Shown: positions 31,108-42,966 of the stretch, in pieces
Position numbering within the stretch: the first letter of the stretch is position 1
Layout of the letters: every line of letters begins with the position of its first letter
Assembly (NCBI GenBank): GCA_030280995.1
Contig: JASXTE010000005.1
Location: 35,060,501 to 35,124,500 of the forward strand
Length of the DNA: 64,000 nt
Reading direction: 5' to 3'
Origin: Hemileia vastatrix
Taxonomy: Eukaryota > Basidiomycota > Pucciniomycetes > Pucciniales > Zaghouaniaceae
The notes under the pieces: generated by a model
What the model saw: the letters and a program-made list of their open reading frames with translations, nothing else
Databases searched by the model: none
What the model was told of the DNA's origin: nothing
Position numbers and translations under genes: made by a program

Positions 31108-32152
31108 CATGATTCAGAGTCTAAGAGGGGCAATAATGCTCTAACAACATGCTTGCTGCATTAAACCTCAATCATGTTATTTCATACTAATCAAACACTA
31201 GACAACTTTTGTTATAAAATGAAGATACTTTGACATACATTAATTTATTTTAATCCAAAAATTTTCAACATCCTATTTTGTAACCAAAAAAAACAAGAAC
31301 GTAACGTTAATTAAAACTCAAATGAAATTTATTACTTTTACGTTATCATTACATGAATGAGTGACTAAAAGGGGCAATAACACGCTTGCTGCATTATTCA
31401 TAAATCACATAACATTTACTATTCCCACAACTTCAAGAGAACAATTAAGAAAAAAAACCCACATACTTTTGTTAATATTCCAGTTGTTGTTGTGTACAGA
31501 AAAAAATCTGTAATACATAAATAAAAATAAAATAAAAATTATTAGTACAAATAATTACTATATCTAAACAATCTCTTGTCTAAATATTTTTTGATTGAAT
31601 GACTATGAGCAACAATATTAAATTCATAACACTATCGCTGCATCAGTCATCAATCATGAAATATATTACCCCAAATTACAAAATTAAATGTGAAGAAAAC
31701 CTAAGATTACTTACATACTTTTTCTAAAATGTCTATTTGCCCTAACTAGAACTGAACCTACATTAAACAAATGCCATCCAAAATTCATAATGTTAGTAAA
31801 AATATCCATTATTTTATGAAAATCTGTCTGGTAAAAATTACATGATTGAGGGTACTAAGAGGGGCAATAATGCTCTAACAACATGCTTGCTGCATTAGCC
31901 CTCAATCATGTAATATTTTCCCATTATGACAATTATAAAGTAATATTTTTAAAAATTATAACCATTTACATACATTTTATACCGTGCAGCTTCTGTTCCC
32001 AAATAAGAGCATGTAAAAGAAAATTCAAAAAAAATTAGCAAAATCTTTTATTTATTTAAAACATTTTTCGTATATATTACTTGATTGAGGAACTTAGAGG
32101 GGCAATAATGCTTTAACAACATGCTTGCTGCATTAGAACTCAATCATGTAAT
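31108..32152. repeat. About 245-bp tandem repeat with GGGGCAATAATGCTC stem-loops
   Basis: Five copies near 31,110, 31,355, 31,600, 31,840 and 32,080. The conserved part is GAGGGGCAATAATGCTCTAA, then CATGCTTGCTGCATTA. In the copy at about 31,838-31,913 this is enclosed by a perfect 15-bp stem, ATTACATGATTGAGG and CCTCAATCATGTAAT. The second and third copies have lost part of the loop. A CATACTTTT word recurs in the spacers. Confidence 0.8.
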
Positions 32153-32904
32153 AATACAAAAAATTTTAAAGAATTTTCTTTGATGGAAAAACAATAATTT
32201 CACATACTTTTATTTACGCAATGATATAATTTTGAATCAATAAATATTATTAAATAGATATGAGTGAAACAGAACCTGAAGAAAAAAATCCAAGTCAATA
32301 TCAGAACCACTCATACTATGTTTAAAAATTTTTTAATGCAAAATCAATTCATTCATTCACTAAAATTATTTGTAATATTTACGTACTTCATCATGCCATA
32401 TATCAAAAAATATATTTGCCTGAATAACATGCTCAAACCTTTCAATAGTAGTTTGTTTTTATTCACAAAATATCTTCAAGAAATCAAGGTAAATATTTTC
32501 TGGATGGCTGGCGGAAAAAGGAAGATGGGGTGCTATAAAATTGCACTCAGCTTGCAATTTTGCAAGAAAAAATAGTAACTGAAGTTGCAAAGGCGAAAAT
32601 TCCCCACAAGTATCTCTAAAAATCATACTTGTTTCATGAAGGAGCTAGGATACACATATTTATCACACAAAAAGGTACAAATTTAATGTTAAGCTGTGTG
32701 GAAGGTCAAATTTAAATTATTGTAGAACACTTGCTGCTAATCAATACAATCCATGAACACATCTAGTCATATATTTACTAGATTGAATGTCAAAAAATGT
32801 GATGGATATTTATCACTTGCTTCCTAGCAATTAACTCACTCTTTGTTGGATGGAAACCAATCATCACATTATTATTTTCAGGGGGATACATCCTGATATC
32901 AAAT
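32153..32904. other. AT-rich spacer
   Basis: No supported gene. A 103-codon frame at 32,264-32,575 has no recognisable features. Confidence 0.4.
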
Positions 32905-33885
32905 TCCTGCCAGCAATCTTGAATGATATTCTGTCTGGCAGGTTACAATGTTAATCTATTTTTTGACCACTTTCCAGCCATCGATTCAATATTTAGATGG
33001 CTGGCAAGCCAAAAATAGGTGCAAGTACCTGCCAGCCAGCAATTCGCTTGTTAGCTGACTGGCATGTTGGGTGAATCAATGATTTGTTTAGCCTCTAATT
33101 GCATGCTAGCTAGAAACAAACCGATTTGGTTTCTGGCTGGAAGGGTAGCAGATTGAGTGATTGGGAAATGCATCAATTTCTACTTCCTTTCAGCAGGAAA
33201 TTTGATGCTTAGCTTGCTGGAAGGAATGAAGCAAATCAATGCTTTTGTGGAAACCTGAAAATGCCTGCCAGCCAGCTGAAAAGCATATCACTTGCTAGCT
33301 GGCAAGTTGTGATTGCAATTTATCATCTTCAATCAATTTGCTTGAGCCACTCGCTTGCTTCATGCTAGCAAGTTTAAAAAATATTGAGGGGAAGGAGATA
33401 AAAATTTATATTTGAGAAGATGATTTGCCTGCCAGCCAGCAGAAAATGAATAACTTGCTGGCTGGCAGGTTGATGTAGCACACAGTGGCATTCGATTGAC
33501 TTGACAGCTGCCTTTCAGCCATCCATACAGACATTTTCTGGCTGTCAGGAAGTTGTCAAGTTGATTGATTGATTGAATTGAACACTACATCAACCTACCA
33601 GCCAGCTGCAATGTGACTTTGTCTCTGGCTGGCAGGGAGGTACAATCGATATGCTGTCTACATTCCAGACAGCTAGGCAGCAACTTGCTGTCTGGCATAC
33701 AGCAAGCAATTGATTTTCGGGGGTGATGCTTGCCAGAAAAGGGTGGGAAGTGCCTTGCAAACTTGCACATGCCTGCCAGCCAGCTTAAAAGTAATCGGTA
33801 TGCTGGCTGGCAGGGCCAGGATAAGATATTTTTTTAAGATGCCAGCCAGACAGCAATTAAAATGACAGCTGTCTGGCAGGCACTA
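32905..33885. repeat. Hairpin array 2 (CTGCCAGCCAGC/GCTGGCTGGCAG)
   Basis: About twelve stem-loops, each 40-50 bp, spaced 60-120 bp. The best are at about 33,427-33,473 and 33,771-33,817, with arms CCTGCCAGCCAGC and GCTGGCTGGCAGG around an AT-rich loop. Other copies carry variants of the CCAGMCAGC core. Loops differ completely, so the stem is what is conserved. Confidence 0.88.
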
Positions 33886-35712
33886 AGTGAGACAGGAGTT
33901 AAACAAACTAAATATAAGAATAGAAACAAAATAAAAAACAAAAAGAGGCAGAAAATGAAAATGAAAGAGAAATACAGGCCAAAAAATGAGAATGAGAGAG
34001 TGAAACAATATAAAAATAATTAAAGAGAGAAAAAAAGAGAGAAACAGTCATTGATGAGCCGCCCAAAAAAAAACCTACTAATTAATTATTGACAGGTTCT
34101 GTAGGAAGTGATCAGAAGCAAGTCAAGGGGTCAAAGAGTTTGTTGGAGGAAGCGTAGGAAGTGCGTTTTTGATGAATAATGACGATTTGGGAATGTCAAA
34201 TTAAGACTCAGTCATAGAAATAAGTGAGGGAAAGCAAATAAAATGAGCAAACTTCAGAGATGGAGAATATGCAAATTTCAACGTCAAAAAACATTTGGCA
34301 TGTAAATAAGGTTGATTTTCTGTCAAACAAAAATCCATGCATAATAATTAAATCTTTAAATTCAAAAAAAATATTTAATATTTCTTAATTCAATTTTAAT
34401 CACCTACATTTCAATTTCTAACTATACTTAGTTGAATGTTTCTGATTTTGTAGAATAGAATGTACACTACCAACTCAAAAATGTTTGAACAATGACAAAA
34501 AAAAATTGAAAAAAATGATTTTGTGTAGAATTTATGATAACCATTGGTAATTCAATGATTAACTTCAATTATTTATTTAAATTTTTCCTATATCGGACAT
34601 ATCTTCTTTCAATTTCATACAATTTCAACCAGAATTGGTTATGAATTATATGGAGAATTTAATTGTAAATACATGATGACAGTGGAATTGCAACATAACA
34701 AGAAGCAAAAAAAAGAAGGCAAACAGCAGCATCAAAGATTATTTCATGAGAGGAAAAATATTTGAAAATCTACCAGATTGAAAAAACAAATACCCTAACT
34801 AATGGGGCAGTGGGAGAGTGACAGATAAGACTTATAGTGTCAAAGGGATCTTTAAGCTGTTGTGCTACTTTCAGAAGGGCACAGAATTGTTTTTGGTGAG
34901 CAGGAAAGGGGAGGATGACACATTCTTGATTATTTTTGGTCCATAAGGGGCTTATAAGGCAGTTTGGAGAAGGTAAAGCATTGAATTGGTTAAGGTACCT
35001 TTACAGGAGAATGGCCTGATAAAAATTGAATAAATTCCATAGCATGAGATTAGGATAACCTTGTCAAAAATTTATACATGCTGGCTGGGTCACAATTTCC
35101 CATTAATTTTTAGAGTGGATTAGAATATGGGGGGTTAGGGGTGAGGAGATAAAAACATTTTCAAGTATTATAAACATATTTTCACTTTTTTCCTGGTTGT
35201 TTAAATTTTTGTACAGATTATGTCTCCTCTTAAGTATTATTCATTCAACAAAATTTATTCATATTATTTATAATTGTTCCTGTCTATCACTAATCATTTT
35301 TGTATATTAGCTATTATAAACTTCTCCTGCTTATTTAATATTGAGAAAAATGATATATTACAAGAATATTCTGAATAAGAAGATATTATAAGTAAAAATC
35401 TTCTTTTATACCTCTATAATAATAATTTTTTTAGGGCATCATTGGCTTATTTTCTTTTTTTTTGGTAAACAACATTTATATAACAATAATCTGAAAAGTT
35501 GTAAACCCCAACTTGAAAATTTTATTGGACTGTCTAAAATGAAACTTTGTTTCAATTATTGAGAATCTTATTTCAACATGTTCTCAACAGATAATCATTT
35601 ACTCATCAGTGAGTGTTCACATGAGCTTCAAGGTGTGTTCAAAGTAAATTCAATACTTCTTCATGATGGTTTCATCACTTCCTAAATGTGTGCTCAAAAA
35701 GATATGAATTAG
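33886..35712. other. AT-rich spacer before gene Y
   Basis: No gene is seen. Contains a purine-rich GAGAAA stretch at about 33,900-34,070. Confidence 0.4.
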
Positions 35713-35762
35713 GGTTCAAGGTTTCAGACTTGCTAGCAAGTCCGCCCCCCATATTGCGTGGT
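35713..35762 (-). repeat. Possible transposon end resembling the 48.4/58.8-kb inverted ends
   Basis: The minus strand reads CCACGCAATATGGGGGGCGG and then ACTTGCTAGCAAGT. This matches in layout the ends at 48,416 and 58,837: CCAYGG/CCACG start, a run of G, then a GCTAGC palindrome. No partner was found nearby. Confidence 0.3.
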
Positions 35763-35960
35763 GATATATTCAAATCAGTCTTGAGAAATATCACAACATT
35801 TTTCAAGAAGCCAATAGCTCAACTTTTTCACTTTATTTTTTTGGTTAAAAAAGTTTTCAATCAAATCACCATTAAAAAATGTAACTGATTTATTTTTTAT
35901 ATTTTACATGTATAATTTCTGACTATTAATTTCCCTTCATCTGTTTATATACAGCTCAGA

Positions 35961-37656
35961 ATGACTCATAGATTTGATGCAATTAATATTGAAAGTCCAC
36001 AATTTGGTAGCTTTGGTGGTGGAAATAATACTCCTCCTCACCATTCTGGTGATGATTCAGGTTCTGATCCCCCTCAGCAACCTAGACCTGCTCCTCCTCA
36101 AGGTACAGCTCAGAGTAGGCCTCAGCCTCCAGAAGCGTCTCATAGTCAAAAAAATTCTGGAACATCTTCTAACCCAAATCCTGGTGGCTAACAATCAAAT
36201 TTTACTCAGGAACAAACTTTACATCAGATAGGAGCAGATTGGGCTACTCAGTTGTTGAATCAATTTCTTGGCACCAACCCACCACAACCAACCTCTTCTA
36301 ATCATCATAGTACAAGTACAAGTGGATGTGGTATGTAATATATTTTAGAGATTTTTTACATTGTAAAATAAGCTTACTAATTTCAACTTACAAAAATTTA
36401 CAGTTAACCCCACTCTAATACTTCATGCTGCTGATCTGCAGAGAATACTTGATGCTGAGTTTCAACAAAATGAGGGAAACTCACAAATGGTCCAGAGCAT
36501 AGTTACAAGGAATAAAGTCCCAGGGAGTTCCAATTCTCTTAACGAAAATATATATCACTTTTTGAAGTTCTTTTTAGGTGGACCAACTCTTATATCTAAT
36601 TTTCCTGATGATCCAACTCCTGAAGAGCATCACAATTGGCAATATTGGAATGAATTTAAGCAAAAAACTGTGGAAATAGCATTAATAGAGGTTCAACAAA
36701 CACCAGACGCACCTACAGCAGTTGATTGCCAATTTCTTTTAACCAATACTTCTGCATTCTAATGTGCAAGAGTTCATCTTCCCCAATTTCATTCTGCATC
36801 TGATCCTCGAGGGCTGAAAGGAGGAGCTGCTATGTCACTATCAGAAAAACAAAATTTGGAACAAGAGCTACAAGAGAAAGGATTTCACAAACTAGATTTT
36901 GATTTAACTTGTCAAACGTTTTCTGAGTCACCTTGGAATCAAGTTATGGGGAGTGTGGTATGTGACCACTGTACTAAGTGGCTCTCTACGTTGACAACTA
37001 TTGAGCCATCAAAACTAAGGTTTACACAAATAATCATTGAGCAATGATTGATCAACAAGGGGAAGAAGATCAAAAAGTTCAAAGATCAAACAACCAAGAA
37101 TATTGAGTCAATTAGAAAGCAAAAGAGAATACGGGCACAAGTAAAATTTCAGAAATCAAAGTTATGTATTCCCTAATATTTTTAATAATGGCAAGTATGT
37201 TACTCATTTGATTGCAATTCAGATTGAAAAAAATTTCTATGACTTGGCAGGAAAGTTGTGAAGTGATCAGCCACAATTTGTATCACTTTTCCATGATACT
37301 AGTTCTTTGTCAGATATAGAAGCCCCAGCTACACCTGTTTAAGATCTGATCCAATTAATTCCTGGATGGCAAAATCCTACTCTCAATGATATGTTTGAAA
37401 AGATGGATAAAATGACTTTGAAACTGGCCCATACAAATGCACAGAAAACATAAATGGCAAAAACTTACAATCGGTCATCCAAAAAACAGCTCCTGTAGAT
37501 GGCATATTGAATGTACCAAAATTTTTACCAAGAAACTGCTACTCATCAAACTTTTTAGAAAAATTATTGGTCAATGAGAGAGAAAAACATTGTGTAGGAG
37601 CAGAAATTGATTTAAACAAGGTAAATGAAGCCCTTGATAGAGCAGCATCATCTTAA
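35961..37656 (+). pseudogene. Gene Y, unrecognised multi-exon gene with internal stops
   Basis: Starts at ATG 35,961 (MTHRFDAINIES) with a Pro/Ser/Gln-rich low-complexity N-terminus. A stop at about 36,189 is followed in the same frame by more low-complexity sequence and QIGADWATQLLNQF. An intron with GTATGT...ACAG at 36,331-36,403 leads to VNPTLILHAADLQRILDAEF. The next exon has NFPDDPTPEEHHNWQYWNEF, a TAA near 36,760, then QVMGSVVCDHCTKWLSTL and a lysine-rich segment after a TGA near 37,045. The 3' end, PKFLPRNCYSSNFLEKLL to LDRAASS, closes at 37,656. Coding character is clear from the continuity of frame across the intron. The pair of cysteines in VCDHC could bind metal, but no domain is recognised. 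At least four stops make it a pseudogene. Confidence 0.55.
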
Positions 37657-38535
37657 TCATTTTTTCTATACCTGTGATCATGTATGTAAAGTAGAAATTA
37701 CAATTTGAAATAAATTTTAATGTTCTTTATTATAAATTAAGTCCCATTTACCATTGTAAAATAAATGAGAACAATGATAATCTTATTAAGCAAATATCCT
37801 TAAGACTCAAAATATATATCTTTTCCCAGTTCATTATGAAAAAATGCTCAAACATGATATTTTTGATATATATTTATCCTAAAAAAATGTGAATGTAAAA
37901 AAAAAAGTTTGAAACATTTTTTTTGAGCAATTATGACAGTATAGGACTAATGTATTTGAATTTGTAAAACATAAATTATCTACATAATTTTTAGATGCCA
38001 ATGCTTTTTATATAATAAAATTGAATTTACTACATTTACTTGGCCTACTATATGGACAATACATGTTTGACATATTACCACCTTTAATAGTATGAAAAGC
38101 CAGACATAATAATTTAAACAGAGTAGTGGAAATTTTATTAGATGAGGTATTTTGATTCTTAAGTAATTAAGGGTTTATCAAAACCAAGGCATCAAAATAG
38201 CATTATTTCTGAGTCTCAAGCAGCTTGACATATATCAAAAATGATGGCAGATTTGCCTTTATTCTGAAAGTAGTCAAGATAAATGAAAATGAAAAAATAA
38301 AACAAAATTTTAAGGATTTAATTTTTGATTCTTTGACAAATATAAATAACTTGGAAAATACAGGTATTTTATAAACCCAAATCAAGGAAATATGAATTAC
38401 CCACACAGGAACTGCACAAATAATCATTGGTAGGTAGGACACTTGAGGTAATATGTATGCCATGAGGTATTTTAATGGACTTGGAATTTGATTTTTGGTG
38501 ATCCATAAAAGTGAAGTTGCCCCAGAACTGATCAA
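37657..38535. other. AT-rich spacer
   Basis: No gene or strong repeat is seen until hairpin array 3. Confidence 0.4.
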
Positions 38536-41500
38536 AAGTGTCCTTCTGAACAACAGTCTGATGCTCACAGGGACACTTTGATAATGAATACAACATGCAC
38601 TTATACAGAAATACCACATAGATTATATGCATTATCAAAGTGTCCTTCTGAGCGTTGGACTGTTGTTCAGGAGGACACTTTCAGTACTGCTTAAAAAAAC
38701 CAGAAGCTCCTTCTTATAAGCTTACTTTAGACTTTTGGTTACCTGTACAAGTTAATTTGTCCCAGAATTGATCAAAATTTTCCTTCTGAACAATTGTCCG
38801 ACACTCAGAAGGACATCTTGATAATGCATATCAAACATGTATTATGTCTATTTAAGTGCATTTTGTATTCATTATCAAAGTGTCCTTCTGAGCATTGGAC
38901 CTCTGTTCAGGAGGACATTTTTGACTGATTCTGGGTCAACTTCACTTTTATGGCTCACCAAAAAGCCAATAACAAGACCATTAGAATACCTCATGGCATA
39001 CAGATCACCTCAAGTGTCCTTTTGAAAAATGGTCCGATTCTAAGAAGGACACTTTGATTGTGCATATCATCTATGTGATATGTATGTATAAGTGCATGTT
39101 GTATTCATTATCAAAGTGTTCTTCTGAGTGTCAGACTGTTTTTCAGAAGGACACTTTTGATCAATTCTGGGACAAATGCACTTGTATGGGTATCCAAAAA
39201 TCAAAAAGTAAGCTTATTAGAAGATCATCAGGCCTTTTTTGATGCAGTACTGAAGGTTTCATCCTGAACAGCGGTCTGATGCTCAGAAGGACACTTTGAA
39301 AATGCATATAATCTATGTGGTATGTCTGTGTAAGTGCATGTTGTATTTATTATCAAAGTGTCCTTCTGAGCGTTGGACCATTGTTCAGAAGGACACTTTT
39401 GATCAGTTCTGAAGCAACTTCACTTTTATGGCTCACCAAAAATAAAATTCCAAGACCATTTAAATACCTTGTTGAATACAGATCACCTAAAGTATCCTCC
39501 TGAACAACAGTCCGATTATCAGAAGGAAAATTTGATAATGATATAAAAATGTAATATATCTTTACAAGTGCAAGTTGTATTCATTTTCAAATTGTCCTTC
39601 TGAGCGTTGGACCATTGTTCAGAAGGACACTTTTGATGAATTCTTGGACAAATTAACTTGTATGGTGAACCAAAAGTCAAAATGTAAGCATATAAGAAAG
39701 AGCTTCTGGCCTTTTTTTATGCATTATAAGAGTGTCCTTCTGAACAAAGGTCCGACACTCAGAAGGACACTTAGATAATGAATACAACTTGTGCTTATAC
39801 AGACATACCACATAGATGATATGCACTATCAAAGTGTCCTTCTGAGCATTGAAACATTGCTCAGGAGGACATTTTTGATGAATTTTGAAACAAATTCACT
39901 TTTATGGCTAACCAAAAGTCAAAAGGTAAGCTTTTTAGAAGAGCCTTAGGCCTTTTTTTATGCACTATCAAAGTGTACTTCTGAATAATGATCCAATGCT
40001 CAGAATGACACTTTGATAATGAATACAACATGCACTTGTATAGATATATTACATTTTTATATGCATTATCAAAGTGTGCTTCTGAGCATCGGACTGTTGT
40101 TCAGAAGGACACTTTAGGTAATCTGTATGCCATGAGGTATTCTAATGGTCTTGGAATTGGATTTTTGGTGAGCCATAAAAGTGAATTTGCCCCATAACTG
40201 ATCAAAAGTGTCCTCCAGATTAATGTTTTAATGCTCAGAAGGACACTTTGATAATGCATTTAAAAATTTAATATATCTATACAAGTGCATGTTGTATTCA
40301 TTATCAAAGTGTCTTTCTGAGCATCGGACTGTTGTTCAGAAGGACACCTTGAGAACTGTATAAAAATAGGGATGGAAACTTCCTTATTATAAGCTTACAT
40401 ATTGATTTTTGATTAGCCATAAAAGTGAAGTTGTCCCAGAATTTATCAAAATTGTCCTTCTGAACAACAGTCCAAGACTCAGAAGGACATCTTGATAATG
40501 CATATCAAACATGTATTATGTCTATTCAAGTGCATGTTGTATTCATTATCAAAGTGTCCTTTTGAGCATCGGACCATTGTTCAGGAGGAAATATTTGACT
40601 GATTCTAGGTCAACCTCACTTTTATGACTAACCAAAAGTCAATAAGTAAGCTTTTTAGAAGAGTTTTATGCCTTTTTTTTACACACTATCAAATTTTCCT
40701 TCTGAACAATGGTCCAATGCTCAGAAGGACACTTTGATGATGAATACACCATGCACTTGTATAGATATACTAAGTTTTTATATGCATTATCAAAGTGTCT
40801 TTCTGAGCATTGGACTGTTGTTCAGAAGGACACTTGAGGTATTCTAATGGTCTTGGTATTGGTTTTTTGGTGAGCCATAAAAGTGAAGTTGTCCCAGACT
40901 TGGTCAAAAGTGTCCTTCTGAACAACGGTCCAATGCTCACAGGGAGACTTTGATAATTAATACAACATGCACTTATACAGACATACCACATAGATTATAT
41001 GCATTATCAAGATGTCCTTCTCAGTGTTGGTCCATTGCTCAGAATGACTCTTGAGGTTATCTGTATGCCATGAGGTATTCTTAGTCTTGGAATTGGATTT
41101 TTGGTAAGCCATAAAAGTGAAGTTGTCCAAGACTTGGTCAAAAGTGTCCTTCTGAACAATGGTCTAAAGCTCAGAAGGACATCTTGTTAATGAATATCAA
41201 ACATGTATTATATCTATACAAGTGCATGTTTTATTCATTATCAAAATGTCCTTCTCAGTGTTGGTCCATTGTTCAGAAGGTCACTTTTGACCAAGTCTGT
41301 GTCAACTTCACTTTTATGTCTAATCAAAAATCAATATGTAAACTTATGATAAGGAAGCTTCCATCCCTCTTTTTATACAGTTTTCAAAGTGTCCTTCTGA
41401 ACAACGGTCTGATGCTCAGAAGGACACTTTGATAATTAATACAACATGCACTTGTGTAGATATATTACATTTTTATATGCATTATCAAAGTGTCTTTCTG

Positions 41501-41767
41501 AGCATTGGAATGTTGTTCAGAAAGACACTTTTGACCAATTCTGGGGCAACTTCACTTTTATGGCTCACCAAAAATCAAATTCCAAGTCCATTAAAATACC
41601 TCATGACATGCAGATAACCTCAAGTGTCCTCCTGAACAATGGTCCGATGCGCAGAAGGACACTTTAATAATCAATAAAACATGCATTTGTATAGTTATAA
41701 TACATGTTTGATATGCATTATTAACATGTTCTTCTGAGTGTTGGAATGTTGTTTAGAAGGACACTTT
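38536..41767. repeat. Hairpin array 3 (AAGTGTCCTTCTGA palindromes, alternating orientation)
   Basis: Around 28 stem-loops with arms AAGTGTCCTTCTGA and TCAGAAGGACACTT and a 13-15-nt centre. The centre reads GCGTTGGACCATTGT in one orientation and its reverse complement in the next; orientations alternate along much of the array, about 107 and 135 bp apart. Spacers are conserved too and are of two kinds: one around ATAATGCATATAATCTATGTGGTATGT, the other around ACTTCACTTTTATGGCTCACC, each also seen inverted. Reading frames such as those with YQSVLLSIGPLFRRT are the repeat in translation. Confidence 0.92.
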
Positions 41768-42966
41768 GCACCATTTTTCAGAACATACAATAATATCATT
41801 TTTGATGGATGAAGCCAAAATCTTGACAAAAAGACTGTTATGCATATTTTTTACTAATTAATTTCTTTCTAGTAGTTTAGTTTCAATATTAATTATCTTG
41901 AGTGTAAATATAATCATTATACCCTCACATGAATTGTGAAGATGTATTAAGTTCAGAAGGAAATCCTTGATATTTTACCAGACAAGTTTGTTGTCAATTT
42001 AAGTTTGTTTTTCATTTAACATTTTGGTAGATTTTTGATTTCCTCTTATTATGTTAACTACATATACAAAACTATAGAAATACAATACAATTTCTTCTAA
42101 TTGTATTTTTTAACTGTGAAAAAATCAATATTTTTTTACATGCTTACTGTCATATTGGAAGCATTTAGCAAAGGAAGCATTCTATTCAATTTTAATAAAT
42201 TTAATGTTGTATAATTGTAAACTATTCAATAAGCGTGCTATTAAGTTTTATACATTATTCATAGAGCCAGTCAAGTAAAAATTAACATTTTTGGATTTTT
42301 TTACATATCTTGTTATACTTAAGTTTAGTCTAAGTTTGTGCTTCAGGGTGACTGATTGGCCCAAACCTGCTCCTTTCACATGATATATAGGTATTATCCC
42401 AACATTTGGTTAAATTAAGTCTTTGTTAATTATTTTATGTTTTGGTTTATATATTAAGGTTTTTATTAGTAAGTATTTTTCTTTGTTTTAGTTTGGAACA
42501 GATCCCAAAACAGAAAAGGAAAATACTCTCTTTTTCTTATCATACTAAAAATATATGCAAATATGTTTGTATATAGCAACAAATACAACTGTCAAATTAA
42601 ATTATCTCCCAACATTAATTTTTTAATGTTAAATTTTTAATTTTCATTGCTTTTCATGTACAAGTGCCCTTTGAAAGTATAATTAGTTTCTTTTCTTCTG
42701 TGATTAAACCCTGAAGTATCATCAGATTGATGACCCACTCCCTTCTTAGCTTATCCCATTGTGCAACCTACTCGAGAAAAAATCTGCTTCCATTGATATA
42801 TTAATCCTCTGTTTGTGTCCCATAAATCTCAACTTTTGTACTTCTTTTCAATTTACCTAATAAATTATTAATCTCAATACACTATTTTTATTTGATAATC
42901 TAAATATAATCATTAATTTTCTCAAAACTTGATTCATACCCTTTTTCTCATCAATAAACAGTCAAA
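41768..42966. other. AT-rich spacer before the X gene
   Basis: No gene or repeat is seen; it would contain the promoter of X. Confidence 0.4.

Noticed and set aside
32264..32575. 103-codon frame
   Set aside because: AT-rich, non-ATG start likely, no motif, no repeat copy and no neighbouring gene structure to support it.
35124..35150. AATATGGGGGG near 35,128 as partner of the inverted end at 35,713-35,762
   Set aside because: Only eleven bases match and the GCTAGC palindrome is missing.
35688..35888. 66-codon frame upstream of gene Y
   Set aside because: It overlaps the transposon-end-like motif and shows no coding features or splice link to Y.
38203..41667. Family of 62-138-codon frames with YQSVLLSIGPLFRRT-like peptides
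   Set aside because: They are the array 3 repeat read in translation; the frame is open by chance of the unit and occurs on both strands.
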